Below are positions 43,326 through 55,355 of a DNA stretch of 64,000 nt, one piece after another. The notes beneath the pieces were generated by a model, which searched no databases, was not told where the DNA came from, and saw only the letters and a list, made by a program, of their open reading frames with translations. The stretch is from assembly GCA_000611775.1 (NCBI GenBank), contig KK106982.1, forward strand, positions 4,348,996-4,412,995, given 5' to 3'. How positions within the stretch are numbered: the first letter of the stretch is position 1; each line of letters opens with the position of its first letter. The translations under genes and the position numbers were made by a program. Origin of the DNA: Umbilicaria muhlenbergii. Lineage: Eukaryota; Ascomycota; Lecanoromycetes; Umbilicariales; Umbilicariaceae.

Positions 43326-44438
43326 ATGGCCACCCAAAACCCTCCCAAATCTCTTGGTTCAGTCCTTGTAGTCGGCGGCTGCGGATTCCTAGGCCACCAC
43401 ATTGTCTCCCAATTACTGCAATCCTATTCTGCCAACGTCTCCGTTCTAGACCTGCACACCAATCGCAACCGCCTCCCCTCGGTCTCATACCATGATGGTG
43501 ACATCACCTCCAGCTCCGTCGTCTCGGCTGTATTCTCGAGCGTGAAGCCCGACATAGTGATTCACACCGCCTCGCCAACACACGACGCGTCTAAAGCCAT
43601 CCTCAAAAAAGTGAACATCGACGGCACCCGCAACCTGGTGCAACAGGCGGGGGAATCGGGAACTGTCAAAGCTTTCATATATACTAGTTCCGCGTCCGTC
43701 ATCCATGACAATGTCTCCGATCTCGTCAATGCCGACGAGCGCTGGCCGGTGCTGCGCGCCCCACACCAGAAGGAATACTACTCCGAGGCAAAAGGCATTG
43801 CGGAACAGATTGTTCTAGACGCCAACCGGAAATATGGGAAAATGCTTACGGTGGCGATACGACCGGCTGGTATCTTCGGGGAGGGGGATGTGCAACTTAT
43901 TCCACCCATGCTGAAGGCGTACGAGAAGGGGCAAACCAAGTTCCAGCTGGGGACCAACACGAACCTGTTCGACTTCACATACGTGGGCAACGTGGCGCAT
44001 GCGCATATATTGGCAGCAGTGGCGTTGATGAACACATACAACATGTCGACAACGCCTTTGGACTACGAGAGGGTAGATGGGGAGGCATTTTTCATCACAA
44101 ACGACTCACCGGTCTATTTCTGGGATTTCCCGCGCATGGTGTGGAAATCGGTGGGGGACAAGACGGAGCCGCAAGATGTGTGGAAGATTGAAAAAGACAC
44201 TGGCTTGATGATTGCGACACTGGTGGAGTGGGCTTTCTGGTTGGCTGGAGGGTGGACGCCGAACCTAACACGAAAGACGGTCAATTTCAGTTCGATGACG
44301 AGGTATTACAATATTGACAAAGCTAAGAGAAGGCTAGGATACAAGCCGCTGGTGGGGATGGAGGAGGGGGTGCAGAGGGCAACGGCTTGGTTTAGGAAAC
44401 AGAGACAAGGGGGATCGGCCGAGAAAAAGGTGCAGTGA
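43326..44438 (+). CDS. ERG26: Sterol-4-alpha-carboxylate 3-dehydrogenase (decarboxylating)
   Basis: Single exon of 370 residues, the usual length. It oxidises and decarboxylates the C4 carboxyl of sterol intermediates with NAD in the ergosterol pathway, in the endoplasmic reticulum with ERG25 and ERG27. Seen: the Rossmann motif VLVVGGCGFLGHHIV, VLDLHTNRN for NAD, IHTASPTHD, YTSSASV, the catalytic Tyr/Lys in EYYSEAKGIAE, RPAGIFGEGD, LFDFTYVGNVAHAH, the hydrophobic segment MIATLVEWAFWLAGGW and a C-terminal RRLGYKPLVGMEEGV. There is no intron. Coding composition turns from C-rich to G-rich in the second half. Confidence 0.93.
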   Translation: MATQNPPKSLGSVLVVGGCGFLGHHIVSQLLQSYSANVSVLDLHTNRNRLPSVSYHDGDITSSSVVSAVFSSVKPDIVIHTASPTHDASKAILKKVNIDGTRNLVQQAGESGTVKAFIYTSSASVIHDNVSDLVNADERWPVLRAPHQKEYYSEAKGIAEQIVLDANRKYGKMLTVAIRPAGIFGEGDVQLIPPMLKAYEKGQTKFQLGTNTNLFDFTYVGNVAHAHILAAVALMNTYNMSTTPLDYERVDGEAFFITNDSPVYFWDFPRMVWKSVGDKTEPQDVWKIEKDTGLMIATLVEWAFWLAGGWTPNLTRKTVNFSSMTRYYNIDKAKRRLGYKPLVGMEEGVQRATAWFRKQRQGGSAEKKVQ

Positions 44439-45458
44439 TGGGTTTGATAGATGTTTAGGGGGACTTGTGTCGTTTTGTATACTGCTTGATGGTTTGTAGA
44501 TACCCCAAAGCCATTCAGATTCAAATGGCCAATGCGGCTGCCACTATGGCTTGCCCTGATACTGAACCCTACTGCAGCTTATTCAAGAGAAGATATCCGT
44601 CGTTAATACTGCGTAGGCAGGTGTCAATAACGGCCGTTGGCGACTATTGGAGCATTAAGGGATCAGAGAACTCCAACCTAGCCGATACAGTATGGGGTTT
44701 TGTCACCAGTGCATGTTCGCATAACCCTAGTTTACAAGACTCAATTTGAAATCCACTACCCCGTACTTCAAGCAAGCAAGCAGAAGCAGCGTTAGTGTCG
44801 ACAGAAGGTTGGGTCGCTATGAGCCGGAGTGGTTTACAATGGGCTGGCTGTAGAAGTCCAGACTCCTCAGACCTGGACTCCTCAGTCTATATTCATTGTC
44901 ATAAGCGAATTAATGCTACGCTAAGCACCCTCAGGCTTCGTCAAGCTTTTCCTCAGCTCAGCTCAGCAATAAGCTATCGGTGTTAAGCTCACACGGCTCT
45001 ATCACGCCTCCTCTCAGCTCGACTTGGCTACGAGCCGTCAAGCTACACACGGTCTCAAGCCATGGTCATTCTCCAATGGAAGGAAGATGCTCATATACCG
45101 GCGATCCCGGCCGGAATTGGGTTTCCCCATGTCCAGATAGGCTAGCAATCTCCTATCAGAACGACTCAAGCTGTACAAGACGCAGAGGTGATGCCTGTCG
45201 AGAAGCACCAGCTACCTGAGCGGGCTGTGCAGTATCGAAGATGTGGAGATAAAGTTTCATGCAATATTGCTAATCCAGCACTGTTGCTTCTCTCGCGAGG
45301 CTGACAGATGGGGGGAATGTCGTCCATGCGTCTCGAGAGTATACACAGTCATAATATGTGTATATAACCCTTCTTTTTTCCATTCCAAAAGTCTTCACGC
45401 GTTCAGTGTTCGCGTCCTCAGTCGTCCTGGTCATTCGTTCTAGCATTCCTCAGCAACC
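44439..45458. other. Intergenic
   Basis: No supportable gene. A TCAGCTCAGCTCAGC run occurs near 44955. Confidence 0.4.
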
Positions 45459-46651
45459 ATGAATTCATCCATATATTCTCTTTTCTTCGTTGCTAATGGG
45501 GTGTTTGGCGTTGTGCTTGATGCCCGCAGCGTATGTATTGCGGACAACAGTGCTCGAGCTGTTACTGGTGCGCAGGCAGGGCCTTCTTTTGTTTCCAAGG
45601 CCAAGTCCGACTGCAGTAATTTCATGAGAAACACTGTCACTTCTGCAGCTACCTAACTACGGGAAAACGCACCGTTCGCCTGGGGTCCTTGTTGATTGAT
45701 CCTTTTTCAGAACCACGACAGTTACCTCTACTGTCCCAAAGACCACCACAGTCATGACAACAAGCACTACCATTGTTCCGCTGACCTATACGACTACCCT
45801 TACTGCGGTCAAAGTTACCTCTTTCTCTATTATGCCCAGCGGCTCAGCAGCACCACCGCCACCACCTACTACGTCCGCTTCTCCACCACCACCTCCTCCT
45901 ACAAGCCTTTTCTTCGCAAAGCGACAACAGACTGTCAAACCTTTGTCAATACCGACATACGCATCGGCCTGCTCCGGAAGCGCTCGCTACTCAAGTGCCT
46001 GTTCTTGCTACGGCATCAAAGGCACCACCACAACAGCTGCAACACCTGTAAGCCAGCACTACTTCTTAGTGTGCCCAACAATGGACCCGCTGTCATCCTA
46101 TTTACCACTCCAGACTAGCATAGCGACTACGACAGTAACAAAGATAGTGGCAACAACAATGTTCATCGTAGTTACCACGGTCAGCTTGACCGTCGCAACC
46201 TCGACTGTCCAACCTACTGCAACAGCCACTGTTGGAGGTATGTCAAGCACACTTTTCCCCATCCCCACAAACTCAACTGCGAACCCGGTCCAGAGCGTTC
46301 ACTAACCCTACCCCAGTCTGCGATCCCGCCGACAACTACGGTATAAACTTCGGCCTAGGTGCCACCGAGCCCGGTCCTGGCCAACAAAACGTCTTTACCA
46401 ACACCACAACCTTTGCAATCACCTCCGGCAACGCTGCGGCCGCCTGCTGCGTCGAATATTTCAACAACGCCGGATGCTCGACTTTCAGCCTCACCGGAGT
46501 GCAGTGCTCAATTTCGGTTATCAGTAATGCTAATACGATGATCGCGACTGATCAGTGTCCTTGTGGGGTAGGCAGGGAATTCGCGGATCTTGGGAGCGAT
46601 TTGGGGTTGGGTCCTTGTGTGGTTTATGCTGAGTCTTTTGCTAATCTATGA
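45459..46651 (+). CDS. Thr/Pro-rich secreted or cell-wall protein
   Basis: Blocks 45459 to about 45635, about 45712..46237 and 46317..46651. It starts MNSSIYSLFFVANGVFGVVL, a signal peptide. The middle is Thr/Val-rich (TVPKTTTVMTTSTTIVPLTY) with PPPPPTTSASPPPPPP, then SACSGSARYSSACSC, a motif common in fungal surface proteins, and a second Thr-rich stretch. The last exon has ACCVEYFNNAGCSTFSLTG and QCPCGVG. The join at 46237/46317 (GGAG|GTATGT, CCCCAG|TC) is clean. The first intron is uncertain: its acceptor is probably before 45711, but no strong donor gives the right phase, and an extra intron from 45531 (GTATGT) is possible. No GPI signal is seen. It is likely an O-glycosylated wall or surface protein. 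Confidence 0.65.
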
Positions 46652-48612
46652 AGCGTGTTGGCTGGGGAGAGCATAGGAGCTTAGGTTATGAAAGCTCTGT
46701 TGAGTTGCGTCTTGGAAAGACATGGCTTCTCGAGGAGCTGGGGAGTTCCTTGGACCTACTTGGTAACGATGGGATCAGGCAAGCACCTTGACTGATTGGA
46801 AGGGCGAACTGTCGTCGGCAATGGCAATGATGTCGGTTAACACTGTTGCCTGAGGGCTTGCTGATATTTTATGATCACTTGCAAACCATTAAGCAGTCTC
46901 GTGACACGTCCCAATTTAGGGGTCTATTTGTGTTGCGCCACCACGTCAAAGCGGATGGTTAATAGGGTCTTTACTCCAAGAGAGACATGCATCTTGTCCC
47001 AAGTTCAAGGCTTTAGTTTAAATTCCGCTTTGCAGGTCTTATGTCCTCACAGTGGTTTGAGAATACGACACTTTAAGTCATCATTTCGAAATCTGCTTAT
47101 ACATTACTCTGAAGACGAGGTACTGTCACTAAACTATTGAATGTGACCGTCACTGGCTCCAACACACAGGGCGTCTCATGAGTGAGCAACAGATCTCCAT
47201 GGGTGGCAATAGGGCAGAAGCCTACCCCTCACACGCTAAACAAAACATCCTGGGCCCGTGAATCAGGACCAGCAATGCTACTGCAGGCTGCGCTCCAGAC
47301 CTTGCGCGTTTAGTACCGTTGTCACGGTCGAACGCAAGTCAGGAGCCGCTGATGTTCTTCTCCAATGCTTGTTTCTCCAATGCTTGGTGATGATCAACAG
47401 AGGATTCACGGTTAAGAGTGAAGGAGCCATATGACAAGCATCGGCAGAAAGCCTGGGAGAATGATGATTGGCTTCAGACATTGAGGATCTTCATTCCGCC
47501 TGTTTGGTGGAGAGATCTTCATGCTTGTACGAGGTAGAACTCAGAAGATTGGCGCACAACCTGGCGATTGGCTTCCATGTGGACCGCTTACCTACCATAC
47601 CCCACACGTACTCCAAAACATTGTGCTGCACCTCCGAAGTCTCAGGATTCCAGGGTATGGGATGATGCAGTGGTTCTGGTGCTGCATGAGGAAGGACTTG
47701 ACGGGGCTCCCGGCTTCCGGCTCGGGAATGACACATGTGCAGCAAGCTGACGGTCTAAGGTAGCGCATGGCCAAGTACGGAGACTCTATCCAGCGGCTTT
47801 CGGATGGTGCTGGCCACTGCGGTGTGACTGGCCTGTGGGGACATGGACGGCCATCCCAAGCTCTGAAGCTAAAGCAGTAGTTACTGGCGTGTGATCTGGG
47901 TGCTGAAGTCTGTTAACCCGTGAGCCACGTCATTGGTGGATGGGTTGTAGGGGTCCTTGTCACTCGGACCGCTGGAGAAGCCTTGGAAATGTTTACTGAG
48001 ACGTCTGGGAATTGTGACCAGCGGCCGGGCATGCCCTGAGGCTCTACCGGATGTGATGCTGAAGATGGAGGGGATGAACCAAGAATAGTAAATGATCGGA
48101 AGGCTTCCGGGGTTTCTTTGTTTAACCACCAAAGGGTCGTTGTCATTTGCAAGGCAGGTGGACGCGTTGATGCTTGTCATGTTCTCGTTGGCTCGATGGC
48201 TTGTTGGTTCGCTTGCTAGAACGACCCCTCCATGCCGACGCTTGGTCTCCTTGTGAGCAACTTCGAACCGTAATAATTCTTCGGCCGTCCTCGACAATAA
48301 AACAAAGATTCCCTTCCTCGTCCTTTCTGCGCTTCTGTAGAGGAATTCTGTCGACGTCGGATGACTGACGTAGTCATACAATCACGATGAAGGTGCTCTG
48401 CTAGCGTGCAGGGCGTGGCTTTCACCAGCTAGTCAGTCCTTCGACAATCCCACCCACAACCTCCGCCTGCCAGTACCGACACACTGCCTTATCAATACGT
48501 ACGCACGAGGGCCGCCTTCGACACAAAATGTGGCGATCGCTCATGTAGCCGCCTGAAAGTCAACCTGCGACCGGCCCTTCGGGGTTAGAACGGGAGGGGT
48601 CCACTCGACACC
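46652..48612. other. Long intergenic region
   Basis: About 2 kb without a supportable gene. A 166-residue minus-strand frame at 47881-48381 has no family features. The last few hundred bases are probably the long leader of the RIM15-type gene. Confidence 0.4.
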
Positions 48613-51600
48613 ATGGCCGAAGAAGAGCAGCAAACCCTCCTCTCGCCTACGGTCACGATCATACGTCAAGAAGATGCTCTGATACGTCAACAAATGGAGC
48701 GGTCAATCAGTATGGACATACGGGAAGAGCGAGCAGACCTGAAGGAAGCAGCGGAACAGTCACTTAATGTTATACTCGATCTTGGTCTGGATGGCACGGT
48801 ACGCTGGATCAGTCCATCATGGAAGGATGTCATCGGCACGCCATTGGAATCAGTCCAAGGGAAGCCAATCGCAGACATAGTAGTCGAGAACAAGAATGGC
48901 TTCGCAGAAGCTGTCGAATCTATGAAGCAGGACGACTCCAGAAGTCAGCTTATCCGATTTTCAGTGATCCTAGGGCCGTTGTCAGTGCTTAAGCAAGGCC
49001 CGCAGGATACGGACTTCCCCTTTGAACAAGGCAGCCAGCGCCAGGGAGAGAACCCAGAACAGTTGGAAACAATAAACCTAGAGGGTCAAGGTATCATGGT
49101 CTATGATCGATCATCTGGCGGCGAGAGTCATGTAAGCATCCTAGCACAAAGAGATATGTGGTTTGCACCCCCTGATTAACTTCTAGACCATGTGGATGAT
49201 TCGACCAACTCCCCAACCCAGAGAGGTCACCATCGACCTTCCAGAACTGCTCGTTGGGGCATTAGGCATTGGGGCTGAGATGCTCGCACATCACTTGACA
49301 ACACTTGCCGAAGTTGGAGCCAACGACCCTGCGAATCATCCGCCTCCCCTACCAGTTCTTTGCCGGATCTGTGAGCGTCATATAACCCCATGGTGGTTCG
49401 AAAAGCATTCCGAGCTTTGTCTGCAGGAGCATCGAGCAGAGATGGAGGTGCAACTGGCCCAGGAGGCGCTTGCAGAACATCGGCCTGCCATCGTGAAAGT
49501 TCTAGACGCTCTGGAAGCACGCAAAAGCAGACCCACCTCAGTAGATGGGATAGGAATGCCTCTTCCGCAACCAGAGTATAAGGGCCTGCCCATTGGGCCA
49601 TCCTCGTCTCCTTCGTCCAGCTCTTCCGGTTCGCCTTCGGGAAGAACTTCACCGGTCACACCACCACGAACCCGGGAGGCCTCAAGCACTGGTTTAGGTC
49701 ATACCCGAGCTAAATCCTTCGCCGTCCGGCGCCCGTTATCTCGTATCGTGGAATTGATTCTCGATTTGTGTGACACTGCAATGTCCATCAACGCAGCAGC
49801 AATCAAAGAACTCAAAACTCAGACGGACGGGGAATTTAGATCGCAGTCGCCTAACTCAGAGTCCGGCATTTCTCAAATATTAGCATGGCAAACGCCAGGC
49901 AGCTCATCGACACTTGAACAGGAGCACGGCCTTGCATTGTTGAATGCGGATACCGAGACCGTGGCCAGAGCCAAAGTGGAAAGCGTTCTACGCCACAGAA
50001 GGATAATCGAGTATTCCGAACGCATCCGCGTGGAGTTTGATATGCATGTTCGAGATTGCATCGATGCCGCCATGCGCAAGGCAGCACGCATCGCGGCCGG
50101 TCAGCTAAGTGACTCTTCCACTGACGGAGAGGAGGAGGATGGGAACCCAAATCCCGAGCCAGAAACTTTCTTTACTGGCTCGTACGACGGATCTTCCACG
50201 TTCGGTTCCGCTATACGTAGTGTGTCGGATCCCTCTCTGGTGTCCAAATTGGAGAGAAGCCAATCTTCCGTAGCGGTTACGAGTAGATCGGAAAGCCCAA
50301 TGGAGTGTCCCACGCCACGGTCGCACACACAAGCCTCGGGCATCTTTGGGCAGCCCCAACCACACAGCAAGCGGGTTTCTATGTTTCTGGGCAGTGACGC
50401 TGGGGATAGCGATAGCAGCTTACCGTTCCCATCGTTTACGGGAACCACTCGGACCGAGTCGCCAGGCTCAGAACGTGCGCTAGGTAGGTCTGCAAGTTCG
50501 CGTGAACGGAAACGCAAGAGCCTCAAACTACCAAGGATGCCTTCTCCACGGCGTCAGCAATCACCAGTAAGGCCCGCTCAGCCGTCCTCACCACTGCGGG
50601 CTACGAAATCGCGGATGGTAAGCGGTGGTCAAGAGCATATGCCTTCGCCTGTCACATCACCCTCGATACCAACTACAGAGTTCATCTCACCTACCATTTC
50701 TGCACAAAGTCATCGTCGGCAATCGTCAGTCGCTTTGTCGGGTGATGTTCTGAAACCACCGGCGTCTCCTAGACTGACATCATCAAGTTATCCTCAGGCG
50801 CGGGCTGTTCCACCATCAATAAAGGATTTCGAGATTATCAAACCAATCAGCAAGGGCGCTTTTGGCAGCGTTTACCTTTCCAAAAAGAAATCTACCGGCG
50901 ACTACTTTGCCATAAAGGTGCTGAAGAAAGCAGATATGGTAGCCAAGAATCAAGTCACCAACGTCAAGGCCGAGAGAGCGATCATGATGTGGCAAGGAGA
51001 AAGTGATTTCGTTGCGAAATTGTATTGGACGTTCTCTAGCAAAGATTATCTGTACCTTGTGATGGAGTATCTCAACGGCGGAGACTGTGCATCACTGGTC
51101 AAAGTGCTTGGAGGCTTGTCCGAGGACTGGGCAAAGAAGTATCTTGCGGAGGTTGTCCTTGGTGTGGAGCATCTCCACAGCCGGGGAATCGTGCATCGTG
51201 ACCTTAAGCCGGACAACTTACTCATCGATCAGAAAGGCCATCTGAAACTTACGGATTTCGGTCTCTCGCGAATGGGACTTATTGGACGACAGAAGAGGGT
51301 TCTTAAGAGCCCTAACGAATCTACTCCCGATTTGTTGAAACATGGCCCCTTTGTGAGAGCGTCTTCCATGGCCTCTTCTCGATCAGCTTCGTTTGACATG
51401 CAGGGCTGTCATTCGCCAACCTCCACACCGATCATGACACCTGATTTGGCTGGTCAATACGGCCAGCCTTCTTATTTCAATCTGAGGGGTGACGATACCT
51501 TGGGCCGTGAGAATTCAAGACGGGCTTCGGGTTATCGAAGCGACAGTGGAGGCAGTGATGTGTTCAATGCGATGTTCAAGAACTTTTCCTTGAACGATGA

Positions 51601-54499
51601 CTCCTCCCCGAAGGATTATCACATAGATGAAGAAACTCATAGCGAGAGTGGTGGTTCGCCCGACCCATACGCTCTTCAGCTAAGCGTCAGTCACTCGCAT
51701 ATGGGCCAACACAACACACCGCCATCATCTAGTATGCCACCGCCACCAATGGCTTTATTCGATCCAGATGATCTAAACCGCAGATTTGTTGGAACGCCTG
51801 ATTACCTTGCGCCAGAAACAATTAACGGCCTTGGCCAAGATGAAATGAGTGATTGGTGGTCGTTGGGGTGCATCATGTTCGAATTTCTGTTTGGTTACCC
51901 TCCGTTTCATGCCGAAACTCCTGATCAAGTCTTCGAAAACATCCTCGAACGCAGAATCATATGGCCAGAAGAGGATGAATGTCAGGTCTCCGAAGAAGCT
52001 AAAGACCTCATGAACAAACTGATGACGATCAATCCCAAGGAGCGTCTGGGCGCTAATATGACCGAGCAGTTCAGGTCTGGAGGAGAAGAAATCCGCAAGC
52101 ATCCTTGGTTTGACAGCATCAATTGGGAGACTTTGCTAGAAGATGAAGCTCAATTCGTACCGGCACCAGAAAACCCTGAGGACACTGAGTATTTCGATGC
52201 AAGAGGAGCGACATTACAAGCATTCGCGGAAGAACTTGAAGATCAAATGGCATCACCAGTGGCCACTCCTGGCACTGAATATCCCGAGAGACCTCATGAC
52301 GCACTCTCGCGTGTGCGGAGTCAAGTAAACACTCATTCGATGAAGCGGAGTCTGATACCTCTCCATATCCCAGCGCATGTCCGCGATAGTCGCAATAGAA
52401 GGCTTAGCGAACCCTTCGTCAATGATGACTTTGGTAGTTTTGCATTTAAGAACCTACCCGTTCTCGAAAAAGCGAACAAGGATGTCATTCAGAAGCTAAG
52501 AGCAGAGGCAATGCAGGCGCAGACCAAGATATCTGCTCCCTCACTCATATCATCAAGCAGCACCTCTCCCGCGCCAGTCCTAGAGGGGAGTCCGCTCCTT
52601 CCAATGCCTCTCAAACGCACGCTCTCGGCGAACAAGGGAAACAATAGACCGGCATCACCTTCAAATCTTAGCCAAACAAACCCATCGCCGGTTAGGGCTT
52701 CACAGCCATCTTCTCCGCTGCTGGTGTCGTTCTCAGCTGGTCAGAATCACGACCGGCGAAAAGCTTCAAGTGCTTCTTCGACACTGTCGCATCAACCCAG
52801 CAGCTCGCTACAGCCGGGCAGTTTCTTTGACGTTCCTGTTCCTCGATTGCCCAACAGCTTCTCATTCTCATCGTCCGCTTCGTCGCCAATTAAGACTGCA
52901 CGAGCTCCAGTAACGATACAGATGGCATCACCAGACAAAGGCATGCCCATCCATCGAACAAGCAGTATCCCAACTTCTCGAGCGCGATCGCAGACTGTAG
53001 GCTCACAGGAGGGTGATTTGCCACCGATCAGACCTCTTGGCCATCATAAGCGACGAAGTCAAGTTTTTGATATATCACCATCATCGTCTGATAACGAGGA
53101 TCCTCGTGCCAAAGCTCTCCTGCGTGTTCAGAGGCGGAGACAGAGCTCAAGAAGAATGTCGCACTTCAATATCGGAGATGGTCCAGTCTTTCGTTCTTTG
53201 GATGTACTGATATGTGAAGACCACCCAGTGTCACGACATGTAATGGAAAAATTGCTCGAGAAGCTTCGGTGCCGCACTATTACGGTTACTAACGGTCCGG
53301 AAGCCATGCGATACGCCATGAGCGAAGTACAGTTTGATATCATTATGATGGAGTTCAAGCTACCGCAGATCAACGGAGCGGATGTAGCTCGTATGATTAG
53401 GGACACTAAGAATGCTAATACACAGACGCCCATCATCGCTGTTACAGGCTATCTGAAGGAACTTCCTCAAACGCACCATTTCGACTCTTTGATTGAAAAG
53501 CCACCGACACTGGAGAAGCTCGAAGCGGCACTTACTAATCTTTGCCAGTGGAGACCTCCTCCAGAAGGGTACAGCTTTCTGCAGCCACCGCAAAATATAC
53601 CCCACTCTAGTTTGCGTATGGAAAGCCGTCGATCTGAGGACAGTCCCAGTTCACAATCTTCCGGCCCCTTTGCACACATGCCTGGAACATCATACGGGAG
53701 GTCGAGTCGCGAAGATTCCATCAGCTCGTCTTTCTTCGGCGATGCCTCATCCACAACCACTGACGATGTTCCTCTGATAGTAAGCGGACAGGCGGCTCAG
53801 GATTGGGCCGGCAGCGGACTAGGAATTTCAGAAGCCTCCCCCGTCGAATCCAAACCGTTCTTCCACCCAGGTCTTCCACATCTGCTCCATCACAACTCGG
53901 CGCCGCCAGTCGTGCACTTCCGCACTCCAAGAAGTCAACGATCGATCGAGGCCATGCGAGCGAAGCGCGAATCCATGGAGCAGAACCGCCACGAATGCGG
54001 CGAGTCCGGCGACGACGAAGACGACGAACTCGGCTGCGTCCAGGCCCGAACCCGCAGCCCCCCGGAGAAGCGAAGCGGATCGAAGCTGAGTACCGAGATG
54101 ATGCGGACCAACAGCCGCGGCAGCGTCATATCTACTTCGGAAGAAATCCTGCTCAAACAACCGGGCTTGATGACCCCGGTTCCCGAGTCTGTGTCCGAAT
54201 CGGCAGGGCAGCATCAGGGTCCGCATCATCATCATCACTCGAGCATTACGCCGCCGGAGATCTTCCCGAAAGAGGCCGGCGAGGCGGTTAAAGTTATCGA
54301 TATGGATGCTACGCCTACACCGCTGTTTGCGCAGCCGCAGGGTCTGGGGAGTGATCAGCCCACGCCCAGACCGTCGTCTGCGCAACTGCCGGGTTTGGGG
54401 AGTGATCAACCCACCCCCAGACCGCTGCCTGCTCAACCTCCAAGTATGGGTAGTGATCAACCCACGCCTAGGAGGCCGGCGTCGCCGCTTTCCCTCTAA
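48613..54499 (+). CDS. RIM15: RIM15-type PAS/kinase/receiver protein
   Basis: Two exons, 48613..49131 and 49187..54499, encode 1943 residues. RIM15 (fission yeast Cek1 relative) is an AGC/MAST-like kinase that acts downstream of nutrient signalling in quiescence. In order: a PAS-like region (about 50-110, GLDGTVRWISPSWKDVIG), a Cys/His motif near 232 (CRICERHITPWWFEKHSELC), a disordered stretch, and the kinase at about 720-1144 with KGAFGSVY, FAIKVLKK, HRDLKPDNLL, DFG near 863 and LAPETING near 1048. About 150 residues are inserted between DFG and APE, as in this family. A receiver domain lies at about 1513-1610 (VLICEDHPVSRHVMEKLL). The position that should be the phospho-acceptor Asp is Glu (about 1562, FDIIMMEFKLP). 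The C-terminus carries an 18-residue tandem repeat. Confidence 0.93.
54322..54480 (+). repeat. 54-base coding tandem repeat at the RIM15 C-terminus
   Basis: Nearly three in-frame copies of an 18-residue unit around LGSDQPTPRP, each with slightly different Ala/Gln/Pro linkers. It lies in the last 60 residues of the RIM15-type protein. The copies differ at several silent sites, so they are not very recent. Confidence 0.85.
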
Positions 54500-55355
54500 C
54501 GGATGGTATCTTGACAGTCTACGTACTCCCCTCCACTTTTACGCAGCCGTTGCACCGCTTCTTTCGAGTCTCACCGCTGTCGTCACCCGCAGCACTACTA
54601 CCTTTCTCCATCCACTGTACTCTACTCCTCCAATCAAACGCTTTTCCTTTCCCATCTGTCTGATACCAAACATTCATTTTCCCGCACTGCACAAAATTCT
54701 CCTTTCCATTGCCATCCTAGCGTTGGGGCGTATGCCCTGGGCATTTTTGACGGACGTACAAACTTGTAGCGAGGCGTTTTGGAGCTGGTGTTGGGCCGGG
54801 GGGTTACAAACTCTACATCACATTCAGATCACATTGGCGCGTGGGGATCTGGTTCTTGTGCATACTTTTTTATTTTTTTTATTTTTTTCTGGTCGGAATG
54901 CCGGGAGGGAAGTAGACTTCATAGCTAGGCTAGGTAAGGGGCTGGTCTTGTATAGAGAGGTGGCGCGTAGCTGAGAATTGAGATGTGTGAATCTTTGAAA
55001 GAACTATGTATGCCTTGTCAAGGGGTATGGGGTTGCTGTATGTGGTGCTGATACGCCGGCTGTGATGATTTTCGATTTTGGGGTTCAGAGAAGATCCACG
55101 TGAGGTGTCAAAGCCCGAATTACATGTGCGACCGGGTCCATTCAAAGCACATACTCAGATGACGCAATCTCTGCAACTTCATCTTCGCATTCTCCATCTA
55201 CCTAAGCCTGAAGCCTAGCCTAAGCCAAAAGCCCAAAGCGAGCCGCATCCACAACCCCCTCCCCTCCCCTCCTCTCCTCAGCTAAATCCCAAAAGTACGC
55301 CTCTACCTTCGCACGAGCCACCAGGCACCCACCCCATCCCCAACCTCAACCCCAC
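54500..55355. other. Intergenic, convergent 3' ends
   Basis: 3' flanks of the RIM15-type gene (plus) and the ARS2 gene (minus). It contains a T-rich run at about 54866-54887. No gene is supportable. Confidence 0.45.

Noticed and set aside
47881-48381. 166-residue minus-strand frame before the RIM15-type gene
   Set aside because: It has no domain, signal peptide or splice support, and its length alone is not convincing in this GC content.
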